64,000 nucleotides of DNA from Flavobacteriales bacterium UBA7666 (GTDB taxonomy: Bacteria; Bacteroidota; Bacteroidia; Flavobacteriales_D; Crocinitomicaceae): NCBI GenBank assembly GCA_002483265.1, contig DLHO01000026.1, forward strand, positions 495,322-559,321, in the 5' to 3' direction. A program made the translations under genes and the position numbers. This document shows positions 18,481 to 27,277 of the stretch, piece after piece. The notes under the pieces are model-generated. The model ran no database searches, had not been told where the DNA came from, and worked only from the letters and a program-made list of their open reading frames with translations. Numbering within the stretch: the first letter of the stretch is position 1; each line of letters begins with the position of its first letter.

Positions 18481-19338
18481 ATGAAACGTTTAATTATTGC
18501 TTTACAAAAATCAGGTCGACTCCAGGAAGGTTCTTTGGAACTCCTGAAAGAATGCGGTTTAAAAGTCGATTACCGCGATGGTCAGCTTAAAGTGATCACC
18601 TCAGATTATCCGGCTGAACTTTTATTTCTGCGCAACAGCGATATTCCGCAATATGTAGCAGATGGAGTGGTAGATCTGGGAATTGTAGGTTCCAATCTGC
18701 TGGAAGAAGACGAAACTCCGGTAGAAATCATTCAAGCGCTCAATTTCTCAAAATGCAGGCTCTCTTTTGCTGTTCCAAAAAATTCTGCCATTCAATCTCC
18801 ACAGGATTTACAGGGCACACGAATTGCCACTTCTTATCCGAATTCGGTTCGGAAATACCTGCAAAAAGAAGGAGTCAATGCAGATATTCACACCATTTCT
18901 GGTTCCGTAGAAATTGCTCCTTCATTGAACCTGGCTGATGCTGTTGCGGATATCGTTTCTACTGGTAACACCTTGTTTCAGAATAACCTACGCGAAGTTT
19001 TCCCCTTTCTGTATTCCGAAGCAGTTTTGATCAAAGGACTGAATTTCGACATAGCAAAACAAGGGTTGCTGGATCAATTGGTCTTTCGAATTCAATCTGT
19101 TTTGGCAGCAAATGAAAACAAATACATTCTACTCAATGCACCGAAAGATCAATTAGAAACTATTTGCAGCATCCTTCCCGGAATGAAAAGTCCTACCATT
19201 TTACCCCTTGCCATAGAAGGTTGGGTAAGTATTCATTCGGTTGTCAAGCAAAAAGAGGTATGGCAGATTGTTCAACAATTAAAATCGGTGGGAGCAGAAG
19301 GAATTCTGGTTTGTCCTATCGAAAAAATGGTTTCTTAG
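18481..19338 (+). CDS. hisG: ATP phosphoribosyltransferase, long (HisG_L) form
   Basis: Catalyses the first, feedback-controlled step of histidine synthesis, joining ATP and PRPP. The 285-residue length includes the C-terminal ACT-like regulatory domain of the long form, so no HisZ partner is needed. Visible landmarks are LIIALQKSGRLQEGS at the N-terminus, a DLGIVGSNLLEE block (~62-73) and the GSVEIAPSLNLADAVADIVSTG PRPP-binding loop region (~141-162). It is two bases from the next gene. Confidence 0.96.
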   Translation: MKRLIIALQKSGRLQEGSLELLKECGLKVDYRDGQLKVITSDYPAELLFLRNSDIPQYVADGVVDLGIVGSNLLEEDETPVEIIQALNFSKCRLSFAVPKNSAIQSPQDLQGTRIATSYPNSVRKYLQKEGVNADIHTISGSVEIAPSLNLADAVADIVSTGNTLFQNNLREVFPFLYSEAVLIKGLNFDIAKQGLLDQLVFRIQSVLAANENKYILLNAPKDQLETICSILPGMKSPTILPLAIEGWVSIHSVVKQKEVWQIVQQLKSVGAEGILVCPIEKMVS

Positions 19339-19340
19339 AT

Positions 19341-21707
19341 ATGAAAACACTGATAAATCCATCACAAAAGGAGTTGGTTGAAGCATTAGCTCGTCCAAAA
19401 TTGGAGTCCGTCAATTTAGATTCATTGATTGCAGGAGTATTCTCCGAAGTTGAAAAGAATCAGGATCAGGCATTAAAAACATTTACGCTACAATTTGATC
19501 AGGTAGCCATTTCTTCTTTATTGGTTTCAGATGAAGAATTTATAGAAGCAGAACGATTGATTTCGGATGAATTGAAAGCATCCATTCAAATTGCGTCCCG
19601 GAACATTGAACGCTTTCATCGGTCACAAAAAAACAATGAACCGGAAGTGGAAACAACTCCCGGGGTGATCTGCTGGAGAAAATCTGTTCCGATTCAAACT
19701 GTAGCACTCTATATTCCCGGAGGAACAGCTCCATTATTTTCCACTGTTTTAATGCTTGGAGTTCCTGCCAAAATTGCGGAGAACCCAATCCGGTATGTAT
19801 GCACACCGCCTGATAAACAAGGGAAGATCCATCCGGCAATTTTGTTTGCAGCTAAAACTGCTGGGATTGATACTGTTTATAAGATTGGTGGTGCTCAAGC
19901 CATTGCAGCAATGAGTCTGGGAACGGAAACCATCCCGAAAGCAGATAAGATCTTTGGTCCCGGGAATCAATATGTAACAGCTGCCAAGGTTTATGCTCAG
20001 CGTTCGGGAATTGCCATTGATATTCCAGCGGGCCCCTCGGAAGTGCTTGTAGCGGCCGACGATTCCATTCCCATTTCTTTTGTAGCTGCAGATTTATTGG
20101 CTCAAGCGGAACACGGAAGCGATTCACAGGTTATTTTTCTTACGAATGATGAATCCTATGCGCTGGAAGTTCTAAAGGAAGTGGAAAGACAGTTGGAAAT
20201 ACTCCCAAGAGCCGAAATTGCCACTGAAGCATTGGATTCAAGTACGGTAATCGTTGTCGAAGCTGAAAAATGGGGCGATCTGATCAATTTCTATGCTCCT
20301 GAACACTTGATTATTATGGGGAAATACGAAGAACGGATCGTGAAACAAGTCACCAATGCCGGAAGTGTCTTCATCGGGAAAAATACCGCTGAAAGTTTTG
20401 GTGATTACGCTTCCGGAACAAATCACACCTTGCCGACTTCGGGATTTGCACGCGCCTACAGCGGCGTCTCTCTGGATTCTTTTGTAAAGAAAATCACTTA
20501 TCAGAAAATTACGGATGAAGGGTTACGGAATCTGGGACAAACAGTGATCACTATGGCAGAAGCAGAAGAATTACAGGGACATGCGAAAGCGGTAAAAGTG
20601 CGCTTAGACTCAATCTTTCCGGATACTCCTTCCGATACACTGCAAGGACACGAACTGACCGGAAAAGGATCCATTTTATCAAGAATGAGTGTTGAAGGTT
20701 TTATACGGAAAGATCTACGCGATTTAAAGCCTTACAGCTCCGCACGCGATGAATTTGAAGGAAACGGTGAAGTATTCCTTGACGCGAATGAGAATGGAAT
20801 GGTGGCCGCTTACAATCGCTATCCGGATCCTTTGCAACAGGAACTGAAAGCTGCTATTTCAGAGGTGAAGAATATTCCAACTGAAACTATTTTTCTGGGG
20901 AATGGATCAGATGAAGTATTGGATTTGATCTTTCGTTTGATAACAACCCCGTTTTTAGACTCCGTGACTTACTTAAATCCTTCTTATGGCATGTATTCGG
21001 TACTTGCCAAGATCAATGGATTAAGAACGAAAACAATTGACCTGGACAGGAACTTTCAAATTGCAGATTCTGAAATTCTTGCTCAAGCAGCAGGTTCGCG
21101 ATTATTGGTTCTTTGCAATCCGAATAATCCGACAGGAAATGTGATTCCGAAAGACCGTTTGCTTGAAATCGTTCGGGAATTCGATGGGGTAGTTGTCATT
21201 GATGAAGCTTACATTGATTTTTGTCCCGCTTATTCTATGGCAGACGAAGTGAATAATTACTCCAATTTAATAGTGGTTCAGACGCTTTCAAAAGCTTATG
21301 GAATGGCAGGTTTACGAATTGGGATGGCCATTGCTTCACCGGAGTGGATTGCAGCTTTAAATCAAATAAAACCACCCTATAATCTAAGTTCTTTAGTTCA
21401 GGAAACAGCAATAAACCAATTGAAAACGGTTCCATGGGAGGATCTGAAAGCTGAAATTATTCGGGAACGGGAACGTTTAGTTGATTTTCTGAAAGCTCAT
21501 CCATCTGTCACCGAAGTCTTTCCATCCGGAACCAATTTCATTCTTTTCCGAATTCCGAATGCTTCGGGTATCTACACCAAACTTCTTCAAAATGGAGTTG
21601 TAGTTCGGGATAGAAGCAACCAATTCAATTGTTCAGACACTTTGCGTGTAAGCATCGGAGCAAGAGAGGAAAACGATGAATTCATTCAAATAATGCAAAC
21701 ACTATGA
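19341..21707 (+). CDS. hisDC: Fused histidinol dehydrogenase - histidinol-phosphate aminotransferase
   Basis: One uninterrupted frame of 788 codons. Residues ~1-428 are HisD (NAD-dependent oxidation of histidinol to histidine) with YIPGGTAPL, GPGNQYVTAAK and AEHGSDSQ; the rest is HisC (PLP-dependent transamination) with PYSSARDEF, NPNNPTGN, DEAYIDF and the PLP lysine in TLSKAYGMAGLRIG (~650). The domains are joined by a ~20-residue linker where separate proteins would have a stop and a start. An in-frame ATG at 20685 (Met449, SRMSVEGF) could still give a free HisC. The start is set just after hisG; an upstream extension overlaps hisG and has no homology. The stop overlaps the hisB start by ATGA. 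Confidence 0.93.
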   Translation: MKTLINPSQKELVEALARPKLESVNLDSLIAGVFSEVEKNQDQALKTFTLQFDQVAISSLLVSDEEFIEAERLISDELKASIQIASRNIERFHRSQKNNEPEVETTPGVICWRKSVPIQTVALYIPGGTAPLFSTVLMLGVPAKIAENPIRYVCTPPDKQGKIHPAILFAAKTAGIDTVYKIGGAQAIAAMSLGTETIPKADKIFGPGNQYVTAAKVYAQRSGIAIDIPAGPSEVLVAADDSIPISFVAADLLAQAEHGSDSQVIFLTNDESYALEVLKEVERQLEILPRAEIATEALDSSTVIVVEAEKWGDLINFYAPEHLIIMGKYEERIVKQVTNAGSVFIGKNTAESFGDYASGTNHTLPTSGFARAYSGVSLDSFVKKITYQKITDEGLRNLGQTVITMAEAEELQGHAKAVKVRLDSIFPDTPSDTLQGHELTGKGSILSRMSVEGFIRKDLRDLKPYSSARDEFEGNGEVFLDANENGMVAAYNRYPDPLQQELKAAISEVKNIPTETIFLGNGSDEVLDLIFRLITTPFLDSVTYLNPSYGMYSVLAKINGLRTKTIDLDRNFQIADSEILAQAAGSRLLVLCNPNNPTGNVIPKDRLLEIVREFDGVVVIDEAYIDFCPAYSMADEVNNYSNLIVVQTLSKAYGMAGLRIGMAIASPEWIAALNQIKPPYNLSSLVQETAINQLKTVPWEDLKAEIIRERERLVDFLKAHPSVTEVFPSGTNFILFRIPNASGIYTKLLQNGVVVRDRSNQFNCSDTLRVSIGAREENDEFIQIMQTL

Positions 21708-22840
21708 AAAAGAAAGTAATTTTTATTGATCGCGACGGAACAATTATCAAAGAACCAGTCGGTTATCAGATTGATTCATACTCCAAACTCCAATTTTTAG
21801 AAGGAGTCATTTCGGCTTTAAAAACCATTGTCTCCTGGAATGAATATGAATTGGTATTGGTGACAAATCAGGATGGGTTAGGGACAGAAGCATTTCCTTT
21901 TGAAGATTTCATCGGGCCGCACCAACTAATGCTGAATATCCTGGAAAGCGAAGGGATTGTTTTTTCGGAGGAATACATTGACCGCTCTTTTCCGGAGGAC
22001 AATTCACCCAATCGGAAGCCACGCATTGGAATGCTGACAAAATATTTATCTGATGAATACGATTTGGAAAACTCCTTCGTGATCGGAGATCGCTGGACGG
22101 ATGTCGAATTGGCAAAGAATCTGGGTTGCAAGGCGTTTTTGATTCAAACCCAACTGATCGAAGTAGGAAGAGAATTGCAGTTTTCCGAGCTGGAATTGGA
22201 AACCGTTATTCAACGCCAAGTGACAAACTGGCCCGATCTGATTACTGATCTTCGTTTAGGAGTCCGCAAAGTAACTGTTCGCAGAACTACTGCCGAAACG
22301 GACTGCTCCGTTATACTGGATCTGGACGGGACAGGAGTTTCTAAAATCACTACCGGAATCGACTTTTTCGACCACATGCTGGATCAACTCGCACGGCACG
22401 GACAACTGGATTTGGAATTGTCCATGCAAGGAGATTTGCAAATCGATGAGCACCACACCATTGAAGATACAGCGCTGACTCTTGGTCAGGCAATCGATCA
22501 GGCATTGGGTTCCAAAAGAGGAATTGAACGCTACGGCTTTTGTTTGCCAATGGATGATTGTTACGCAACTTGTGCGATTGATTTCGGAGGTCGACCGGAA
22601 CTCATTTGGGATGTGGAACTGAAGCGTGAGTTTGTTGGAAAACTACCAACAGAAATGGTTCAACATTTTTTTAAATCATTCTGTTTTACAGCACGTTGCA
22701 ATATATACCTTAAAGCAATAGGTGAAAACGAACATCACAAAGTAGAATCCATCTTCAAGGCATTTGCAAAAGCTATTTTGATGGCTAAACGTAGATCCGG
22801 GAACCTGGATATTCTTCCAACAACTAAAAATGAATTGTAA
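21704..22840 (+). CDS. hisB: Bifunctional histidinol-phosphatase / imidazoleglycerol-phosphate dehydratase
   Basis: The N-terminal HAD phosphatase (residues ~1-165; FIDRDGT, VTNQ, GDRWTDVELAKNLG) removes phosphate from histidinol phosphate. The C-terminal IGPD domain (~185-378; FFDHMLDQLARHG, DEHHTIED, HHKVESIFKAFA) dehydrates imidazoleglycerol phosphate. In E. coli HisB the phosphatase carries a zinc loop with three Cys and one His; the matching stretch here (YIDRSFPEDNSPNRKPR) has none of them. Overlaps hisDC by four bases and hisH by one. Confidence 0.95.
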   Translation: MKKKVIFIDRDGTIIKEPVGYQIDSYSKLQFLEGVISALKTIVSWNEYELVLVTNQDGLGTEAFPFEDFIGPHQLMLNILESEGIVFSEEYIDRSFPEDNSPNRKPRIGMLTKYLSDEYDLENSFVIGDRWTDVELAKNLGCKAFLIQTQLIEVGRELQFSELELETVIQRQVTNWPDLITDLRLGVRKVTVRRTTAETDCSVILDLDGTGVSKITTGIDFFDHMLDQLARHGQLDLELSMQGDLQIDEHHTIEDTALTLGQAIDQALGSKRGIERYGFCLPMDDCYATCAIDFGGRPELIWDVELKREFVGKLPTEMVQHFFKSFCFTARCNIYLKAIGENEHHKVESIFKAFAKAILMAKRRSGNLDILPTTKNEL

Positions 22841-23478
22841 TGAAAATAGCAGTGATTGATTATGGCGCAGGGAATCTATTTTCCGTTCAACAAGCCTTTA
22901 AAAGATTAGGTAGTGAGGTAATACTCACGGATAACGAGCAGGAAATCCGTTCGGCTACACACGTCATTTTCCCGGGAGTAGGACATGCTAAAAGCGCTAT
23001 GACTCAATTGCAGGAAAAAGGATTGGATGACGTTATTCCGACTTTGACACAGCCTGTATTGGGAATTTGCTTGGGAATGCAATTGATGTGTGGGTGGAAT
23101 GAAGAAGGGGATTTAGCAGGTTTGGGAATTTTTCAAACTCAAATTCGATCAATCGAATCTCAATTCGCAAATTCGCAAATTCGCAAATTCGCCAAATTGC
23201 GAACCGCTAGTAATAACAAGGGATTCCGGGAGAAAAAAATCCATTATCCCATTCCTCACATGGGTTGGAATGACGTTCAGATCAATGGAAAATCGGAAGT
23301 GTTTTACTTTGTTCACAGCTATGCCGCTGAAATATGCAAAGATACCTGGGGAATCGCATCCTATCCGGATCCATTTTCCGCAGCTTTGAAGAAAGACAAT
23401 TTCTATGGGGTTCAATTCCACCCCGAAAAAAGTGGGAAAGCGGGAGAAGATTTATTAACTCAATTCTTAGCAGTATGA
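22840..23478 (+). CDS. hisH: Imidazole glycerol phosphate synthase, glutaminase subunit, with repeat insertion
   Basis: HisH hydrolyses glutamine and passes ammonia to HisF. The catalytic triad is intact: nucleophile Cys in GICLGMQLM, His and Glu in VQFHPEKSG. At 212 residues it is somewhat long; the excess lies between GLGIFQTQ and IPHMGWNDV, where ~20 residues are encoded by an in-frame copy of a dispersed repeat (bases 23162-23206). The region is a surface loop in homologues, so the enzyme may still work (inference). Overlapping start and stop codons link it to hisB and hisA. Confidence 0.93.
   Translation: MKIAVIDYGAGNLFSVQQAFKRLGSEVILTDNEQEIRSATHVIFPGVGHAKSAMTQLQEKGLDDVIPTLTQPVLGICLGMQLMCGWNEEGDLAGLGIFQTQIRSIESQFANSQIRKFAKLRTASNNKGFREKKIHYPIPHMGWNDVQINGKSEVFYFVHSYAAEICKDTWGIASYPDPFSAALKKDNFYGVQFHPEKSGKAGEDLLTQFLAV
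23162..23206 (+). repeat. Dispersed AATTCGC repeat inside hisH
   Basis: Four tandem 8-bp-like units (AATTCGCA...) end in ATTGCGAACCGC. The same 3' end occurs between genes at 32872-32923 (same strand) and, inverted, at 52315-52349. Length and phase keep the hisH frame open. Confidence 0.8.
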
Positions 23479-24203
23479 TCGCAATACCAGCAATCGATTT
23501 AATAGACAATCGAGTAGTCCGCTTATTTCAGGGCGACTATCAGCAACAAACGGCGTATTCGCTAAATCCCATTGATTATGCAACTGATATTTCAGCGAGT
23601 GGCTTGGAATACTTGCATTTGGTGGATCTCTCCGGTGCGAAATCCGGGCGATTGGTTCACCAGGAAATCCTATCTGAAATCGTTTCCCAAGCGAATCTGA
23701 AAGTGGATTTCGGAGGAGGGATAAAAACGGAAGAAGATATTGAACAATTGCTGCAACTTGGAGCGAACCAGGTAGTAATTGGAAGTTTGTGTGTGAAGGA
23801 ACCGGAATCAGTGGCATCGTGGATCAGGAGATTTGGAATAGAAAGGTTTATTCTTGCACTGGATACGGACGGGGAGAATCTAAAGATCAACGGTTGGCAA
23901 GATTCTTCCGGAAAGACACTGGAAGAGACAATGCAATACTTCAGTCCATTCAATGGATTGACAATTCTGACAACCGATATTCGTAGGGACGGTACAGGAT
24001 TCGGACCAAGTATTGATTTATACAAGGAACTCATCGGGAAATTTCCGAATCAACGCTGGATCGCAAGTGGTGGAGTAGAATCCCTGTCAGATTTGGAAAG
24101 ACTTCGGGAAGTGGGCTGCTATGGCTGTGTGATTGGCAAAGCAATTCTTGATGGGAAAATTACTTTAAACGAACTAAAAAAATTTAACGATGCCCGTTTA
24201 TAA
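23475..24203 (+). CDS. hisA: ProFAR isomerase
   Basis: HisA opens the phosphoribosyl ring in the fourth step of histidine synthesis. The 242-residue (beta/alpha)8 barrel has the catalytic Asp in AIPAIDLI, a DFGGGIKTEEDI phosphate-binding strand and a second one, IASGGVESLSDL, near the C-terminus, plus the second catalytic Asp in TDIRRDGT. The start is the ATG that overlaps the hisH stop (ATGA); a longer frame overlaps hisH without homology. It overlaps hisF by 14 bp. Confidence 0.96.
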   Translation: MIAIPAIDLIDNRVVRLFQGDYQQQTAYSLNPIDYATDISASGLEYLHLVDLSGAKSGRLVHQEILSEIVSQANLKVDFGGGIKTEEDIEQLLQLGANQVVIGSLCVKEPESVASWIRRFGIERFILALDTDGENLKINGWQDSSGKTLEETMQYFSPFNGLTILTTDIRRDGTGFGPSIDLYKELIGKFPNQRWIASGGVESLSDLERLREVGCYGCVIGKAILDGKITLNELKKFNDARL

Positions 24204-24945
24204 GCGAATTATCCCCTGTTTGGATGTTCAAAATGGAAGAACAGTAAAGGGAATCAACTTCGAATCGATACGTGATGCCGGAGACCCGGTTCAATTAGCT
24301 AGATTTTACGCAGATCAAGGGGCAGACGAATTGGTTTTTCTGGATATTTCAGCAACTAATGAAGAGCGATCGACCTTTATTCCGATCGTAGAAGCTGTTG
24401 CTGCTCAAGTAAACATCCCTTTTACTGTTGGAGGAGGAATTTCATCGGTAGAAAGTGCACGAGCACTTCTGAGAAGCGGAGCAGATAAAATTTCAGTGAA
24501 TTCATCAGCCGTTAAACGTCCCGAATTAATTACCGAATTAGCAGAAGAATTCGGAAAACAATGCGTGGTTGTTGCAATCGATATCCGAAAAGTAGAAGAG
24601 GGATGGACCGTCCATACGCATGGAGGAAAGAATGACACCGGAATGAATGGGTTAGAATGGATTCAACAAGTCGTTTCTCTGGGAGCCGGTGAATTGCTGA
24701 TCACTTCCATGGATGGTGATGGCACGAAGAATGGTTTTGCATTGGATTTTTACAAAAAAGCACAGCAACTCGTTTCTGTTCCAATCATTGCTTCCGGTGG
24801 GGCAGGAACAATTGCTCATTTTGAAGAACTGTTCACCCAAACCAATATCACCGGAGGATTAGCAGCAAGCATCTTCCATTTCGGAGAAATTCCGATTCCG
24901 GAATTGAAAAAAGAATTAAGTAAAACAACACGAATTAGAAACTGA
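24190..24945 (+). CDS. hisF: Imidazole glycerol phosphate synthase, cyclase subunit
   Basis: HisF forms imidazole glycerol phosphate and AICAR with ammonia from HisH. It has the family start YKRIIPCLDVQNGRTVKGINF (catalytic Asp in CLDV), VGGGISSVESA and the SMDGDGTKNGFA block with the second catalytic Asp, and a final ASGGAGT phosphate loop. The 251-residue length is standard. Confidence 0.97.
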   Translation: MPVYKRIIPCLDVQNGRTVKGINFESIRDAGDPVQLARFYADQGADELVFLDISATNEERSTFIPIVEAVAAQVNIPFTVGGGISSVESARALLRSGADKISVNSSAVKRPELITELAEEFGKQCVVVAIDIRKVEEGWTVHTHGGKNDTGMNGLEWIQQVVSLGAGELLITSMDGDGTKNGFALDFYKKAQQLVSVPIIASGGAGTIAHFEELFTQTNITGGLAASIFHFGEIPIPELKKELSKTTRIRN

Positions 24946-24952
24946 TCAAATC

Positions 24953-25540
24953 ATGAAATACGACAAAAACGGATTAATTCCCACAATTATTCAGGATTCA
25001 AGAACCAAAGAGGTCTTAATGCTGGGCTACATGAATGAAATATCGTTTAATCAAACGGTGGAGACCCAATTAGTAACCTTCTTTTCCAGATCCAGAAATG
25101 AACTCTGGGTAAAAGGAGCAACTTCCGGCAATTATCTGGAATTAGTTGACTGGTCGCTGGATTGTGATGAAGATACCCTGCTCATTCAGGCGAAAGCTAA
25201 AGGACCAACTTGTCATACAGGAACAACTTCTTGCTTCGGTGAAGAAAAATCTACTCCTTTCGGTACATTAAGCAAACTAATGGAAACCATAGATGATCGA
25301 TTTACTAATCCCCAAGAAGGATCTTACATTCAATCACTCATTGAAAAAGGATTACCCAAAATAGCTCAAAAAGTAGGAGAGGAAGGAGTGGAAATAGTCA
25401 TTGAAGCCATGCGAAACGAACCTCAATTGTTTAAGGAAGAAGCGGCTGATTTGTTGTTTCATTTCCTGATTTTGCTTAGAGCAAAGGAAGTTTCTTTGGA
25501 TGAAATTATGACCGTTTTGAGTAGACGGATGAACGAGTGA
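24953..25540 (+). CDS. hisIE: Bifunctional PR-AMP cyclohydrolase / PR-ATP pyrophosphatase
   Basis: Catalyses steps two and three of the pathway. The N-terminal HisI part (~1-105) shows FFSRSRNELWVKGATSGN, the DCDED metal site and the CHTGTTSCF Cys pair; the C-terminal HisE part (~110-195) shows KVGEEGVEIVIEA and EEAADLLFH. It ends the operon, followed by a terminator. Confidence 0.97.
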   Translation: MKYDKNGLIPTIIQDSRTKEVLMLGYMNEISFNQTVETQLVTFFSRSRNELWVKGATSGNYLELVDWSLDCDEDTLLIQAKAKGPTCHTGTTSCFGEEKSTPFGTLSKLMETIDDRFTNPQEGSYIQSLIEKGLPKIAQKVGEEGVEIVIEAMRNEPQLFKEEAADLLFHFLILLRAKEVSLDEIMTVLSRRMNE

Positions 25541-25556
25541 TTTCGATATATTGAGT

Positions 25557-25590
25557 AATCCTGGTTTGTTTAGGCGGATCAGGATTTTTG
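25557..25590 (+). terminator. Terminator of the his operon, second of a near-identical pair
   Basis: AATCCTG (25557-25563) pairs with CAGGATT (25580-25586), then TTTTT. Only two loop bases differ from the hairpin at 18203-18238, which lies just upstream of the operon. Confidence 0.88.
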
Positions 25591-25694
25591 TTTAAATTCT
25601 CAAAAGTGTGAATTAACATAGTATCTCTAAATCGCCCCGAATAGTGAAAAATCATCCATTCTCATCTCGTTTTATTACACTTAAATAGGTTAAG

Positions 25695-25760
25695 CATAGA
25701 TCAAGTATAGATCAAGTATAGATACTGTATGGATAGAGCATGGATACTGTATGAAAAGGT
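25695..25760. repeat. Six 11-bp tandem units
   Basis: Reads in phase as catagatcaag, tatagatcaag, tatagatactg, tatggatagag, catggatactg, tatgaaaaggt. The surrounding gap (25591-25922) holds no gene. A second array with the same period and a shared TATCCATG core on the other strand lies at 39949-40003. Confidence 0.7.
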
Positions 25761-25922
25761 TAAGGATTTAACAGGGGATTTTACTGGATTTCGAGCAGTT
25801 TTTATTCAATTTTCATTAAAAAAACAAAGGTGACTGAGTCAGTAATGGTTGACTGAAGTTATCAGGGAGATTTTCTCAAAAGCGTGAAATACAAAAGTCT
25901 GCTAATCAATCTTGGGTAGCGC

Positions 25923-26234
25923 CTAGTTAAAAGCTTTCTCTGCCCACAAATCATGGATCAACTCCAATTCGTCCAGCTTTTCTACTGATTCACAACAAGC
26001 TCTCAATTTGGAACGCCAGCCGTTTGTATCGAAGCTACTAACATCCGATTCGTCCCATGTTTGTTTATCCGGCCATTGGGCAATTCCGATATAGGAATCT
26101 TCGCTTGCTTTGTATAATCGCGATCCAAGGCTGTTGCAATGCTGATAGATTAACTGTGTGACTTCTTTCCAGGCTTCTTCAAAGGCCTCGTTTGTATGCG
26201 GATGAATGTTGAAACGATAACTTACTGTGAACAT
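25923..26234 (-). CDS. Small ABM/dimeric alpha-beta barrel-like protein
   Basis: A 103-residue soluble protein. The pattern of an N-terminal strand (FTVSYRFNIHPH), a helix (EAFEEAWKEVTQLIYQHC) and the strand pair around RLYKASEDSYIGIAQWPDKQTWDES fits an antibiotic-biosynthesis-monooxygenase-type ferredoxin-like fold. No catalytic motif is visible. It is 17 bp downstream of the MDR oxidoreductase gene on the same strand, so probably co-transcribed. Confidence 0.65.
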   Translation of the reverse strand: MFTVSYRFNIHPHTNEAFEEAWKEVTQLIYQHCNSLGSRLYKASEDSYIGIAQWPDKQTWDESDVSSFDTNGWRSKLRACCESVEKLDELELIHDLWAEKAFN

Positions 26235-26251
26235 GATGCTTGTTGGTTAAA

Positions 26252-27214
26252 TCATTTAATCGTGATAATCACATTTCCGGTTTTCTCTCCGGTTAGTACA
26301 TATTCAAAGGCTTTTGCTATTTCATCTAAGGGATATTCCCGGTCAATTACCGGTTTGAATTTTTCCTGTTTCAGGAGATCTTGAATGAGTGGCAGTGTTT
26401 TTTTAATGTTGAATGGTATCGGGAAGATTACTTTCTTTTTACTTCCGAAAGATGTGAATAGTGCTAAAAAAGGGTTTTGTACATATGGACCTAATTCTGA
26501 CGAAATGTAAATACCTCTATCTTTCAATAAAGGCTTGCATTTTCCGAAAGTACTTTTCCCAACAGCATCAAATATGAAATCATATTTTTCATCAGTCTTT
26601 GTAAAGTCTTCTTTGGTGTAATCAATGATTTTGTGAGCTCCAAGAGATCGAATTAAATCGATGTTCTTCGTGTTACAGGTAGCGGTTATTTGTACATCCA
26701 ACTGATTGATAAATTGCAATACTGCTGATCCAATTGCACCGGTTGCACCATTGATCAGAATACGCTGTCCGGATTTTATTCCTGATTTATCAATAAACGA
26801 ATAGGAATAATGCGCACCTTCCATGCTCGCGGCAGCAGACTTGAAATCTACATTATCAGGGATTGTCAATACATTTCCTTTTGGTTTTATTACCATGTAC
26901 TCAGCCTGCGATTGTAATCCCAGATCCGTAAACCCAAACACCCTATCATTTACTTTGAATGCCTGAATATCTTTACCAATTGCAACTACTATCCCTGCAA
27001 AGTCATTACCCAAAATGATTTTCCTTGGCTTAAAGAGACCAAGAAAGAAGCGCATAATAAATGGTTTGGCAGTCAGATTCGCACAATCTGTTCTGTTTAT
27101 AGTGGTTGCGTGAACTTGAATTAAGATCTCGTCGTCTTTGGGTACCGGCGTTTCAATTTCTTCAATCTGAATTACCTGTGGCGAACCATATCTTCTTCTA
27201 ATAGCGGCTTTCAT
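26252..27214 (-). CDS. NAD(P)-dependent MDR-family oxidoreductase (quinone reductase-like)
   Basis: A 320-residue medium-chain dehydrogenase/reductase without structural zinc cysteines. The GroES-like part has LGNDFAGIVVAIG and DRVFGF; the Rossmann part has INGATGAIGSAVLQ (~150-165) and a typical C-terminal DEIAKAFEYVLTGEKTGNVIITI. Such enzymes reduce enones or quinones with NADPH; the substrate cannot be read from sequence. Pairs with the small gene downstream. Confidence 0.85.
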   Translation of the reverse strand: MKAAIRRRYGSPQVIQIEEIETPVPKDDEILIQVHATTINRTDCANLTAKPFIMRFFLGLFKPRKIILGNDFAGIVVAIGKDIQAFKVNDRVFGFTDLGLQSQAEYMVIKPKGNVLTIPDNVDFKSAAASMEGAHYSYSFIDKSGIKSGQRILINGATGAIGSAVLQFINQLDVQITATCNTKNIDLIRSLGAHKIIDYTKEDFTKTDEKYDFIFDAVGKSTFGKCKPLLKDRGIYISSELGPYVQNPFLALFTSFGSKKKVIFPIPFNIKKTLPLIQDLLKQEKFKPVIDREYPLDEIAKAFEYVLTGEKTGNVIITIK

Positions 27215-27277
27215 GTTTGTAGCTTTATTTATTTTCTTGGATTATTATCTGAGTCTAAAATAAGCTATAAAAGTTTT

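Noticed and set aside
19164..19340. N-terminal extension of the HisD-HisC frame by 59 codons
   Set aside because: It lies inside hisG in another frame and has no HisD similarity; HisD begins at MKTLINPS just after the hisG stop.
25695..25760. CRISPR array
   Set aside because: The units are 11 bp without spacers, and no cas gene is in the window.
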